From positions 52,670 through 116,669 of the forward strand of contig NZ_BAHC01000213.1 of assembly GCF_000298195.1 (NCBI RefSeq): a stretch of 64,000 nt of DNA, given 5' to 3'. Origin of the DNA: Gordonia rhizosphera NBRC 16068 (lineage in GTDB: Bacteria > Actinomycetota > Actinomycetes > Mycobacteriales > Mycobacteriaceae). The notes under the pieces are model-generated. The model was not told the DNA's origin. It did no database searches and saw only the letters and a program-made list of their open reading frames with translations. Below are positions 1-8,127 of the stretch, piece by piece. Positions within the stretch are counted from its first letter, which is position 1. Each line of letters opens with the position of its first letter. Both the position numbers and the translations under genes were made by a program.

Positions 1-408
1 GGTCTGCTGCACTCGGCGCCCAACCAGCTCGCGAACTTCTACAACATCTACAACCCGCTCACCGGGTCGCTGTCGGGGGTGTTCGGCCTCGGCATGGGCA
101 ACAATCTGATCACCCTGCTCTGCGGGACGATGGACGCCAACAACCGGCCGGGGCAGAGCCAGGCCGACGTGGAGCACTGCGTCGACGTACTGGCACCGAT
201 GCTGTCGACGATCGCTGTCGCGTACCCGCCGTTCATGTCCAACCCGGTCAACGGCATCAACGCCACACCCGACCAGATCACCTACCAGAATGCGAGCGTG
301 GAAGCGCGGGCGAAGGCCGGCATCCGTGCGCAGGACGCGCAGACCCGCCGCGACAACGGCGGCGGCGCGCTCGGCGACCTGCTGGTGCCGTGGGGAGGTG
401 AGGGCTGA
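1..408 (+). CDS. MceD-like MCE-family protein, C-terminal part (5' end outside window)
   Basis: The reading frame is open from the first base and ends in TGA, giving the last 135 residues of a protein whose start lies upstream. The visible part (NFYNIYNP near the start, a conserved cysteine pair around residues 40 and 60, an Ala/Arg-rich tail) resembles the C-terminal region of MceC/MceD proteins. The order that follows (lipoprotein MceE, then MceF) makes MceD the natural assignment. MCE proteins form the periplasmic lipid or sterol shuttle driven by YrbE permeases. The stop overlaps the ATG of the next gene (TGATG), so the two are translationally coupled. Which mce paralogue this is (mce1 to mce4) cannot be told from this fragment. 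Confidence 0.75.
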   Translation, partial: GLLHSAPNQLANFYNIYNPLTGSLSGVFGLGMGNNLITLLCGTMDANNRPGQSQADVEHCVDVLAPMLSTIAVAYPPFMSNPVNGINATPDQITYQNASVEARAKAGIRAQDAQTRRDNGGGALGDLLVPWGGEG

Positions 409-1652
409 TGCGTCATCTCCGGATCCTGCTGACGATGCTCGTCGTCGTGGCCGCCGCCGCGGCCTGCAGCCTGCCGGGTATCAACAGCCTGCCGGTGCCG
501 GGCGCGGAGGGCACCGACACAGGGTCGTATCAGATCAGCGCGGTGATCCCGTCCGCGGCCGGGCTCGTCCCGAACGCGCCGGTGATGATGAACGACGTGA
601 CCGTCGGCAGCGTCGGGCGGATCAGTGTGCAGGACTGGAATGCGGAGGTGCCGATCCGGCTGAACGCGGGCACCAAGGTCCCCAAGGGTTCCCACGTGAT
701 GGTGGGGATGACCAGCGTGCTCGGTTCGTCGCACCTGGCGATCATCGAACCGGCGACCTCCGACGGCTACCTGGCGCCCGGTGATCAGATCCCGCTGCCG
801 GACTGCCCCGAGTCGCCGAATCTGCCGGCACCGACGATGGGTCCGGCGATCGCCGACATCACGTCGGCCCAGCAGGTTCCCGCGTGTGCCTACCCGACCA
901 CCGAACAGGTGCTCAGCGCGTTGTCGGTGGTCCTCAACGGCGGCGGGCTGTCGCAGTTCGGGGACATCGTGCACGAGATGAGCGCGATCTTCGACGGGCA
1001 CCAGCAATCCCTGCGGGATCTGATCGAGAAGCTCAACGTCCTCGTCGCCGACCTCGACGGCCAGACGGCGAACATCATCGCGGCGATGGACGGGCTCGAC
1101 CGGCTGACCACGACGATCAACGAACAGACCCCCACCGTCGAGAAGGCGCTCGCCGATGCACCGAAGATCCTCGGGCTGCTCAACGATCAGCGCCAACAGT
1201 TCGTCACCGCGCTGAACTCGCTGGCCAGGTTGTCGGAGACCACCAACGACGTCCTCGACGTCAACAGCCGCGACATCGAGACGATCGTGGCGAACCTGAA
1301 TCCGGTGCTCGCCCAACTCGCGGAGGCGGGACCCGCGCTGCCGGCGTCGTTGAAGATCCTGTTGACCTTCCCGTTCCTCGAGGAGTCGATCCCCACCATC
1401 GTCAAGGGTGACTACGTCAACTCCGATCTGCTGTTGGACCTGACCTTCGAGAAACTCAACGACAGCATCTTCCGCTCGGTCGGCGTGGTCGGCCCGGAGG
1501 GAGTGACGGGCAGCCCGGCGGGTGCGGCCAAGCAGGGCATGAACCCGTTCACCGCGCCGCTGCAGCCCGGTGGTGAGCGCCGTCCCGACAGCATCGACCC
1601 GGTCCCGGCCACCGAGGTGCTGCCCGGCGGCGTCCAGGAGGGCGGCCGATGA
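408..1652 (+). CDS. MceE-family MCE lipoprotein
   Basis: A 414-residue protein with a hydrophobic signal segment ending in an Ala-rich lipobox with Cys near residue 20 (AAAAC), as expected of the lipidated MceE subunit. The MlaD/MCE domain follows (about residues 40-115). A long helical region (about 180-330) then resembles the MCE channel-forming part. The C-terminus is Pro/Gly-rich. It should sit at the outer face of the plasma membrane as one of the six MCE subunits (A-F) that carry lipids or sterols across the envelope. It overlaps mceD by 1 bp and mceF by 4 bp, so the three are one operon. Confidence 0.85.
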   Translation: MRHLRILLTMLVVVAAAAACSLPGINSLPVPGAEGTDTGSYQISAVIPSAAGLVPNAPVMMNDVTVGSVGRISVQDWNAEVPIRLNAGTKVPKGSHVMVGMTSVLGSSHLAIIEPATSDGYLAPGDQIPLPDCPESPNLPAPTMGPAIADITSAQQVPACAYPTTEQVLSALSVVLNGGGLSQFGDIVHEMSAIFDGHQQSLRDLIEKLNVLVADLDGQTANIIAAMDGLDRLTTTINEQTPTVEKALADAPKILGLLNDQRQQFVTALNSLARLSETTNDVLDVNSRDIETIVANLNPVLAQLAEAGPALPASLKILLTFPFLEESIPTIVKGDYVNSDLLLDLTFEKLNDSIFRSVGVVGPEGVTGSPAGAAKQGMNPFTAPLQPGGERRPDSIDPVPATEVLPGGVQEGGR

Positions 1653-3073
1653 AGATCACCCGCTTCGTCCGCATCCAGCTGATCATCTTCTCGATCGTCA
1701 CCGTCATCGCGATGGTCGCGATGGGTGTCTTCTACATCAAGATCCCGGCGATGTTCGGGATCGGCCGCTACCAGGTGCACCTCGACCTGCCGAGCACCGG
1801 CGGGCTCTACCAGAACGCGAACGTCAGCTACCGGGGCGTCAACGTCGGCAAGGTGACGTCGGTCTACCTCACCTCCGACGGTGTGCGCGCCGAACTGTCG
1901 ATCGAGGACTCCGCGAAGATCCCCGCGTCGTCGGACGCGGCGGTACGCAGCGTATCCGCGGTCGGTGAACAGTACGTCGAGTTCACGCCGCGGCCCGACG
2001 GCCCGAGCGGCTACCTGCACGACGGTTCGACAGTGACCAGCGACGACGTGCCGGTGGAGATCGCCTCGATGCTCGACCAGGCCGACCAACTGCTCGCCAA
2101 GGTCGGCGACACCAAGCTGCGCGCGGTGATCGACGAGGCGTTCATCGCGTTCAACGGCACCGGCGAGGATCTGCGTCGCCTGATCGACTCGATGATCCTG
2201 CTCGTCGACGACGCCGACAAGAACTCCGCGGTGACCATCGACCTCGTCCGCCAAGCCGGTCCGCTGCTGGCGACGCAGTCGGCCACCGCCGACGAGATCC
2301 GCGCCTGGACCGCCGACGTGACGAAGGTGACCGACCAACTGCGCGCCGACAATCCGGAGATCACCGACATCCTGCAGAAGGGGCCGTCGACCGCCACCCA
2401 ATCCGAGCAGCTGTTCGCGTCGATGAACGACACGCTGCCGATGCTCATCTCCAATCTGGGTGTGTCGTCGAAGACGCTCGCGGTCTACCTGCCGAATCTG
2501 CAGCAGGTGCTCGTCATCTATCCGCGGCTGATCGACGCGTTGTTGACGGCCCTGAACGCGGGGGATCCACGCTATGGGCCCAGCGTCGAGTTCTCGCTGG
2601 GCTTCCAGGATCCGCCGCCGTGCACCGTCGGGTTCCTGCCGCGGTCGGACTGGCGGTTCCCGTCGGCCCAGACGCCGCGCGATCTGCCGCCGGGGTTGCT
2701 GTGCCGGGTCCCGCAGAACGCACAGGTCGCGGTGCGCGGTGCCCGCAACTATCCGTGCGTGGAGTACCCGGGTCGTCGGGCTCCGACCCCGGAGGAGTGC
2801 CGCACCGGTTACCAGCCGCTGCCCGAGACCAACGATGCGTTCCCCAACGGGCTTCCGGGCGTGAAGCTGCCCAACGAGCCCGCCGGATACGTAACCCCGG
2901 GCACCCCGTCCGACCACGAGCCCGGGCCCGCCGTCTACGCGACCACGTACGATCCGAGGTCGGGAGACTTCATCGGACCGGATGGCAAGACGTACAACGC
3001 CGGTACCGGGCAGGATTCGCAAGGACACGACAGCACATGGCAGAGCTTGATAACCCGGACCGTGGACGGATGA
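1649..3073 (+). CDS. MceF-family MCE protein
   Basis: A 474-residue MCE subunit. It has an N-terminal membrane anchor (about residues 8-32). The MlaD domain follows, with the typical GGLYQNANVSYRGV and VRSVSAVGEQY signatures at about 55-115. The alpha-helical region runs to about 300, and the C-terminal tail is long and Pro-rich with four cysteines. MceF is normally the last MCE subunit of the operon, and two Mce-associated genes follow here as expected. ATG start; 4-bp overlaps with the genes on both sides. The sequence reads closer to Mce1F/Mce3F-like than to Mce4F proteins as I remember them, but this is not a firm subtype call. Confidence 0.85.
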   Translation: MKITRFVRIQLIIFSIVTVIAMVAMGVFYIKIPAMFGIGRYQVHLDLPSTGGLYQNANVSYRGVNVGKVTSVYLTSDGVRAELSIEDSAKIPASSDAAVRSVSAVGEQYVEFTPRPDGPSGYLHDGSTVTSDDVPVEIASMLDQADQLLAKVGDTKLRAVIDEAFIAFNGTGEDLRRLIDSMILLVDDADKNSAVTIDLVRQAGPLLATQSATADEIRAWTADVTKVTDQLRADNPEITDILQKGPSTATQSEQLFASMNDTLPMLISNLGVSSKTLAVYLPNLQQVLVIYPRLIDALLTALNAGDPRYGPSVEFSLGFQDPPPCTVGFLPRSDWRFPSAQTPRDLPPGLLCRVPQNAQVAVRGARNYPCVEYPGRRAPTPEECRTGYQPLPETNDAFPNGLPGVKLPNEPAGYVTPGTPSDHEPGPAVYATTYDPRSGDFIGPDGKTYNAGTGQDSQGHDSTWQSLITRTVDG

Positions 3074-3945
3074 GCGGGCCGCCGATTCGCTCGGCTCCGT
3101 TGCGCCGTTCGTCGCGGCGCGCGGCGAAGGGCGACGACGACGTGCCGACCGTCGACGTCGAGCAGGCACCAGCCGACGCCTCGGCCGAGGCTGTTCACGT
3201 CGGCGAGGAGATCGCGGGGGAATCGTCGGCTGCGGATGCGGATGCGGCGGAGACCGCCGAGGGGGCGGAGACGGCCGAGGGGGCAGAGACGGCCGAGACG
3301 GCCCACGAGCCGTCTGGGGGTACGTCCACCGTGGTGCCTGAACCCGAGGACGTCGAACGCGATCTGGGTTACCGGGAGCGCAGGCGTCGTCGGGGGGTGG
3401 TGGAATCAGCCGGCGACGAGGCGGGCGGTCGCGTCCGCTATCGCGGGTCGCGTCCCGGTTCGGCCAAAATGATTGTGGGCGTGGGTGTCTTGTCGATCGT
3501 CATCGTCGCGTGTCTCGTCGCGTCGGTCTTGTTCGCTCTCGGGATCGGCCGGCTCGACGACAAGCGGGATCTGCGTGCGGAGTACTCCACGTTCGCGCGG
3601 CAGATGGTGGTGGACCTGACCAGCCTCAGCCCCGACAACGTCGACGAGGCGATGAAGACGATGGAGGACAAGACAAGTGGTCGCGCCCACCAGCAGATGC
3701 AGGCCTCTATGCAGCAGGCCATCAGCCTGGTGCGTGACCAGAACATCGAGACGAAGTCCACCGTCATCTCCGACGCCGTGACAGAGGCGACGCCGGACGA
3801 GGGCACCGTCATCCTGGTCTATGGATGGCAGATGCAACCGGAGAAACCCGGCGAGCAGACGATCGTGCAGACCTTCCGGTGGCGCGTCCAGATCACCCGG
3901 ATCAACGGGGATCTGAAGATGACGAACTTCGAGTGGGTGACGTGA
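3070..3945 (+). CDS. Mce-associated membrane protein (long N-terminal disordered region)
   Basis: 291 residues. The first 120 or so are charged and low-complexity, including a short acidic repeat of GAETAE units around residues 58-75. One transmembrane helix follows (about residues 135-160). The C-terminal 130 residues form an alpha/beta domain of the NTF2-like kind found in Mce-associated (Mas) proteins. The start ATG overlaps the mceF stop (ATGA). Mas proteins are co-transcribed with mce genes and are thought to stabilise the complex. Which step they support is not evident from the sequence. Confidence 0.75.
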   Translation: MSGPPIRSAPLRRSSRRAAKGDDDVPTVDVEQAPADASAEAVHVGEEIAGESSAADADAAETAEGAETAEGAETAETAHEPSGGTSTVVPEPEDVERDLGYRERRRRRGVVESAGDEAGGRVRYRGSRPGSAKMIVGVGVLSIVIVACLVASVLFALGIGRLDDKRDLRAEYSTFARQMVVDLTSLSPDNVDEAMKTMEDKTSGRAHQQMQASMQQAISLVRDQNIETKSTVISDAVTEATPDEGTVILVYGWQMQPEKPGEQTIVQTFRWRVQITRINGDLKMTNFEWVT

Positions 3946-4589
3946 TGGCGTTGAGCGGGCGGCGGCTGGTGGTCGTGGTGCTCGTCGTCGTCGCGTTCGC
4001 GTCGGCGTGCGCGGCCGGGTTTCTCGGCTATCGCTACGTCGAGGCGCGCGGCATCGAGGACGCCCGCGACTCGTCGCTGGCGGCCGCCCGGGAATATGCC
4101 ACCACCATGTTCGGCTACAACCCGTCCAACGTGGAAGAGCATGTGGCGCAGTCGAAACAGGTGTTGACCGGTGATGCCAAGCCGACCTACGAGGACCTCG
4201 TCACCAAGAACAACCTGGTCGCCGAGGTTCGCAAACAGCAGGTCGTGTCGGATGTGACGATCCAGGACGCCGGGGTGGTCACCAACACCGAGGACACCTC
4301 GACGGTGCTGATCTTCATGAATCAGTCGGTCACGCGCGGCGGCAAGGATCTGGTGCGTGTCGACCCCAGTCGGCTCACCTTCGCGATGGTGCAACGTGAC
4401 GGCCGGTGGCTCATCGAGGGAATCGACGTGATCACCGACGACTCCTTCCGCAGCCGGGTCGAGCAGACGGAGAGTGCACCGCCCGGCGCGGTGCCCCTGC
4501 CGGCGCAGCCGTCTGCGTCGCCGGTGCCGTCGGCGTCGTCGGAGCCGAGTGCGCCCGCTTCGTCGACGCCCGGCGATTCCGGCCCCTGA
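3945..4589 (+). CDS. Mce-associated membrane protein
   Basis: 214 residues with one N-terminal transmembrane helix (about 8-28). An NTF2-like Mas domain follows (AREYATTMFGYNPSNVEEH at about 46-64, then a strand-rich part with VQRDGRWLIEGI near 150). A Ser/Pro/Ala-rich tail of about 40 residues ends it. The ATG overlaps the previous stop by one base, and the gene closes the mce operon just before a strong hairpin. It is clearly paralogous in layout to the preceding Mas protein but lacks the long acidic N-terminus. Confidence 0.75.
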   Translation: MALSGRRLVVVVLVVVAFASACAAGFLGYRYVEARGIEDARDSSLAAAREYATTMFGYNPSNVEEHVAQSKQVLTGDAKPTYEDLVTKNNLVAEVRKQQVVSDVTIQDAGVVTNTEDTSTVLIFMNQSVTRGGKDLVRVDPSRLTFAMVQRDGRWLIEGIDVITDDSFRSRVEQTESAPPGAVPLPAQPSASPVPSASSEPSAPASSTPGDSGP

Positions 4590-4891
4590 TCCGACGAATT
4601 CAGCGGCGAATTGCCGAGGGGCCCAGAAGAAATCCGGTCTCCGAGCGGGAGTCTTCGGACGGTGTTCTCTGTCCGCCGTGCCGACGAAACGGTCCCGGGT
4701 GTGCCCGCTGGATCCCGCTCCGGCGGGCACACCGGGTTTCACACTATGGAGTTTTCAAGGTACATGCGTCCCGGGAGTTCCGGGGTGGTCTGGTCGGGTC
4801 AACTGGTCGGGTCAGGTCGTGCTGCTGGTCGGTTCTTCTCGGTGTGCTCGGGGTCAGGCTTTGGGGCAGGCCTGCGGGTCCGGCCTGCGGG
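4590..4891. other. Convergent intergenic region after the mce operon
   Basis: About 300 bp between the last Mas gene (+) and the HNH gene (-). It holds the hairpin described separately. It also holds short direct repeats near 4794-4815 (CTGGTCGGGTCA twice) and 4868-4895 (GCCTGCGGGTC twice). I see no convincing coding frame. Confidence 0.5.
4698..4740 (+). terminator. Hairpin terminator of the mce operon
   Basis: Perfect 11-bp stem GGTGTGCCCGC (4698-4708) and GCGGGCACACC (4723-4733) with a 14-nt loop, then GGGTTTC. There is no long U tract, as is common in actinobacteria. It sits about 110 bp after the last mce-linked stop codon. Confidence 0.65.
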
Positions 4892-6136
4892 TCAGGCGGC
4901 GACGTCGTCGAGTTTCATGGTGCGCCTGTTGTAGGCCGGTATCGGGGTGCGGTTCGGGTCCTGTTCCACCGGTGGCAGCAGCCAGGGGTGCCGGTCGGCG
5001 CCCATCACGATGTCCCAGCCGGAGGCGTGGACCTGGGCGTGACACGACGTGCAGAGTAGGCAGCCGTTGTTCAGGTCAGTGGGCCCCCCGTCAGCCCAAT
5101 GGGTGATGTGGTGGCACTGTGTATATCCTGCTGCCGCACCGCATTTGACGCAGCAGTGGTCGCGGATGATCAACGCTCTGCGCTGATGGTGGGTGAACAG
5201 GCGTTGCGGGTGTCCCATGTCCAACGGCACCTTTTCCCCGTCGACGATGACCGCGCTCACGGTGCCATCACAGGACAGGGTTTTCGCCAGGGTCTGCGAG
5301 ATCGGCCCCAGCCACTGCAGGGACGCGGCATCGGGGGTGTCGACGGGCACCGTCAGGTTCAGATGGGTTTTCGGGACGGCCACCAGGTCCGCGACCCCCG
5401 AACTGTTGGCGTGGCCGGCGGCATCCAGGATCATCTCCAACGCGTCGGCCCGGCGCTGCCCGGCGCTGCGGGCGTCTTCGGATCCGTCGGGTTCGGGTCG
5501 TTTACCGGCGAGGGATTCGATGGCCGACACCAGTTTCTCCCCGATCACGATGTCCAGGTTCGCGTGTACCTCCAACCGGCCGTCGTCGGTGGGTTTGGAA
5601 GTCCACTCGTTGATGGTGCGGTCTTCACCGGCCGGTACACCGCCCTGCTCGTCGGCGATCTGATTGCCGAGCTTGCGGGCGGTGTCGAGCACCTCGCGCG
5701 GGGTGGCCCCAGAGAATGCTTGGGCAAGCAACGCCAACTGGTGTTCGATCCGTGACACCTCGCTCAACGGTTCGGGCGATCTCTTCTCGATGTGCCCCAT
5801 CCCGCGGACAAGGGCGTCGATGTGTTCTCCGGAGAAGACCCCGTCCCCGCTGTAGGCGGCGATCCGTTCCAGGGTGGTCAGGGCGGCGGCGATGCGCAGC
5901 CACCGGTCCGCCACTGTGGGTGCGGCACCCATCTCGATCAGCAACGCTCGGGTCTTGCCGCCGGTCTGACGCGCCACTCCCAACCGGTCCAGCGCACCGG
6001 CGTGGACGGCGAGTTGGTGGTCGACCACGTTGCGCAGACCCATCAGGATCTTGGTCGTGTCGTAGACCTCGCGGCCGGTGGCGTCCGAGGTGATGGTGAG
6101 GTCTCGCAGGGCGGGGAGCAGGGTGTCGAGTGGCAT
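4892..6136 (-). CDS. 13E12-type DUF222 / HNH endonuclease domain protein
   Basis: 414 residues. The N-terminal two thirds form the DUF222 region found in the actinobacterial 13E12 repeat family. The C-terminus carries an HNH nuclease motif: a CxxC pair, then HHITHWADGG, TDLNN, and LCTSCHAQVH (about residues 335-375). The ATG at 6136 is chosen because a perfect SOS box lies only 14 bp upstream; an extended frame to 6202 would start inside or before it. Copies of this family are scattered and repeated in mycobacterial genomes, and some are LexA-controlled. The true substrate is unknown; DNA cleavage is inferred from the HNH motif. Confidence 0.85.
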   Translation of the reverse strand: MPLDTLLPALRDLTITSDATGREVYDTTKILMGLRNVVDHQLAVHAGALDRLGVARQTGGKTRALLIEMGAAPTVADRWLRIAAALTTLERIAAYSGDGVFSGEHIDALVRGMGHIEKRSPEPLSEVSRIEHQLALLAQAFSGATPREVLDTARKLGNQIADEQGGVPAGEDRTINEWTSKPTDDGRLEVHANLDIVIGEKLVSAIESLAGKRPEPDGSEDARSAGQRRADALEMILDAAGHANSSGVADLVAVPKTHLNLTVPVDTPDAASLQWLGPISQTLAKTLSCDGTVSAVIVDGEKVPLDMGHPQRLFTHHQRRALIIRDHCCVKCGAAAGYTQCHHITHWADGGPTDLNNGCLLCTSCHAQVHASGWDIVMGADRHPWLLPPVEQDPNRTPIPAYNRRTMKLDDVAA

Positions 6137-6149
6137 GCCCCAAGAGTAG

Positions 6150-6165
6150 TCGAACAGGTGTTCGA
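6150..6165 (-). promoter_or_regulatory. SOS box (LexA operator) upstream of the HNH gene
   Basis: TCGAACAGGTGTTCGA matches the mycobacterial/actinobacterial LexA consensus TCGAAC-N4-GTTCGA at all 12 fixed positions. It lies 14 bp upstream of the ATG at 6136, so LexA bound here would cover the start region. DNA damage should induce the gene. Confidence 0.85.
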
Positions 6166-6451
6166 ACACAACCCTTTTTGGGGGTATATTTCTGTGCTGC
6201 AAGGGTTTTCGCCATTCGGACGGTGATCCAATCGGTCATCATATCGTGGCCGTCCGACAGGTTCGTCGATGTGAATTGTGGAGTGTCGCATGGACTGCCG
6301 GCGTCCCTTCGTGACGCTCGCAAGCTTGCTCCTCAGGGGGCGGATGGCGCTCGCTCTTGAGGGCGGGTGACGTTCGCACGCTCGCTCCGGTGTCCATCCG
6401 GCAGAAGGACCCCGATTCTGTCGTTGGCCGATTCCCTCCCCGGACGCGCCA
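6166..6451. other. Intergenic region between the HNH gene and the aldehyde dehydrogenase
   Basis: This is the region upstream of the HNH gene beyond the SOS box. It is somewhat less GC-rich than its surroundings near 6170-6290. A stretch at 6300-6400 holds repeated GCTCGC-like words resembling dispersed repeat remnants. I see no supported gene. Confidence 0.4.
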
Positions 6452-6482
6452 GAGCCGGTCACCTGCGTGAGGTGACCGGCTC
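6452..6482 (-). terminator. Hairpin terminator of the aldehyde dehydrogenase gene
   Basis: Perfect 13-bp stem GAGCCGGTCACCT / AGGTGACCGGCTC with a 5-nt loop, 20 bp beyond the stop codon of the minus-strand aldehyde dehydrogenase. No U tract. Confidence 0.65.
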
Positions 6483-6502
6483 CGGCGGTTTCCTGTGAGA
6501 GA

Positions 6503-8002
6503 TCAGGCTTCGGTGGTTTGGTAACCCATGGGCATGAGGATCGACTTGTGTTCGAGGTAGGACTCGAGCCCTTCGCGGCCGTTCTCGCGGCCGATGCCGG
6601 AGTTCTTGTACCCGCCGAAGGGGGACGCGGGATCGATGGCGTACCAATTGATCCCGAGTGTGCCGGTGCGGATCTGCTTGGCGATCTCGACGCCGCGCTC
6701 GACGTCGGAGGTCCAGATCGACCCGGCCAGACCGTAGTCGGAGTCGTTGGCGATGGCGACCGCGTCATCGACGGTGTCGTAGGCGATCACGCTGATGACC
6801 GGCCCGAAGATCTCCTCGCGGGCGATGGTCATGTCGTTGGTGACGTCGGTGAAGATCGTCGGGGTGACGTAGAACCCGTCGTCGAGGCCCGCAGGTCGGG
6901 TGCCTTCGAGCACGGGGGTGGCGCCCTCCTCTTTGCCCTTGGCGACGTAGCCTTCGACCTTCTGCCGCTGCTTGTCGGTGATCAGCGGGCCGAGCATGGT
7001 GCCCTCGGCGGTCGGGAGCCCCGGGGTGAACGTCTTGGCGGTCTCGATCATCGCGTTGACGATCTCGTCGTGACGGGAGCGGGGGACCAACACGCGGGTC
7101 TGCGCGACGCAGGCCTGTCCGGCGTTGATCAGCCCGGCGGAGAACACCAGCATGAAGATGTTCGCCTCGAGGTCTACATCGTCGAGGACGATGGCCGCGG
7201 ACTTGCCGCCGAGTTCGAGCGAACACCGTTTGAGGGTCTCGCCGCAGCGGGCCGCGATCCTGCGGCCCGCCGCCGTCGAGCCGGTGAAGGTGATCTTGTC
7301 GACGTCGGGATGGTCGACGAGTGCCTGCCCGGTTGCCACGCCACCCGGCACGACTGAGATCACCCCCTCGGGGACGCCGGCGTCGACGAAGATCTGGGCG
7401 AGCAGGTTCGCGTTGAGCGGCGTCTCCGGCGCCGGCTTGAGGACGATCGAGCAACCGGCCGCCAGCGCGGGACCGAGCTTGTTGCACAACAGGAACAGCG
7501 GGACGTTCCACGCGATGATCGCGCCGACGACGCCGACAGGCTCGCGCGTCACCAGCGTCTCCCCGAACAGTCCGGTGCGGCGCTCCTCCCACGGGAAGTC
7601 GGTCGCGGCGGCGGCGTAGCCCTGCAGCACGCCGGTCGCCGGCAGCTGTTGCAGGGTCGCCACATCGGTTGGGGTGGCGCCCATCTCGGCCGAGACGAGG
7701 TTGGTGATGTCTGCGGTGCGTTCGTTGATCAGGTCCGCGGCCCGGTTCAGGACCGCCGCACGGTCGGCGGGTGGTGTGTTGCGCCAGATCCCGGATTCGA
7801 ATGCGGCGCGGGCGGTTTGGACGGCGGTGTCCACGTCGGTCTCGTCGCCGAGCGGCACCGAACCGACTCGCTCGCCGGTGGCCGGTGAGAACACCTCGAG
7901 TGTCTCGGTCGAATGCGGGTCGACCCATCGTCCGCCGATGAACAGTTGTGGTTGGTCGCCGGCGCCCACGAGCGCGGTGCCGGGATGAGACTCGACGGTC
8001 AT
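6503..8002 (-). CDS. NAD(P)-dependent aldehyde dehydrogenase
   Basis: 499 residues, the normal length of the ALDH superfamily. The cofactor-binding part has AWNVPLF (about 164-170) and a FTGSTAAG loop (239-246). The catalytic residues are Glu263 in LELGGKS and Cys298 in NAGQACVA. A PFGGYKNSGIGRE motif near the C-terminus is typical. The ATG at 8002 has a good ribosome site (AGGAG). The promoter has a TAGTAT -10 that overlaps a perfect KstR-type operator, so an aldehyde intermediate of sterol or fatty acid side-chain breakdown is a reasonable guess. The substrate itself cannot be read from the sequence. Confidence 0.9.
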   Translation of the reverse strand: MTVESHPGTALVGAGDQPQLFIGGRWVDPHSTETLEVFSPATGERVGSVPLGDETDVDTAVQTARAAFESGIWRNTPPADRAAVLNRAADLINERTADITNLVSAEMGATPTDVATLQQLPATGVLQGYAAAATDFPWEERRTGLFGETLVTREPVGVVGAIIAWNVPLFLLCNKLGPALAAGCSIVLKPAPETPLNANLLAQIFVDAGVPEGVISVVPGGVATGQALVDHPDVDKITFTGSTAAGRRIAARCGETLKRCSLELGGKSAAIVLDDVDLEANIFMLVFSAGLINAGQACVAQTRVLVPRSRHDEIVNAMIETAKTFTPGLPTAEGTMLGPLITDKQRQKVEGYVAKGKEEGATPVLEGTRPAGLDDGFYVTPTIFTDVTNDMTIAREEIFGPVISVIAYDTVDDAVAIANDSDYGLAGSIWTSDVERGVEIAKQIRTGTLGINWYAIDPASPFGGYKNSGIGRENGREGLESYLEHKSILMPMGYQTTEA

Positions 8003-8042
8003 GGATGTAGCTCCTGGGTCGGGGAAAACGCCTCCACCCGCG

Positions 8043-8060
8043 ATACTAGAACACGTTCTA
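8043..8060 (-). promoter_or_regulatory. KstR-type operator overlapping the aldehyde dehydrogenase -10
   Basis: TAGAACACGTTCTA (8047-8060) is a perfect 14-bp palindrome. It fits the KstR consensus TNNAACNNGTTNNA known for the cholesterol regulon of mycobacteria and rhodococci. On the minus strand a TAGTAT -10 occupies 8048-8043, so a bound repressor would block RNA polymerase. Confidence 0.7.
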
Positions 8061-8100
8061 ACTTTTCTGCCAGGGGATGCCCCCATCGCGCACCCCATCA

Positions 8101-8118
8101 TCGACCGTGCACGGTCGA
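8101..8118. repeat. 18-bp perfect palindrome
   Basis: TCGACCGTGCACGGTCGA, fully self-complementary without a loop. It lies between the stop of the LON-domain gene (8128) and the KstR-type site (8060). It may be an operator or the terminator of the LON-domain gene; the sequence does not decide. Confidence 0.5.
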
Positions 8119-8127
8119 CGAAGCGTC

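Noticed and set aside
282..3169. Long minus-strand open frames opposite mceE, mceF and the first Mas gene
   Set aside because: Arg/His/Asp-rich shadow translations of GC-rich codons; the plus-strand frames have clear MCE signatures and coupled starts.
1..4589. Assigning the mce operon to mce4 (cholesterol importer) because of the nearby KstR-type site
   Set aside because: The site belongs to another transcription unit, the MceF sequence does not look closest to Mce4F, and the yrbE/mceA genes are outside the window.
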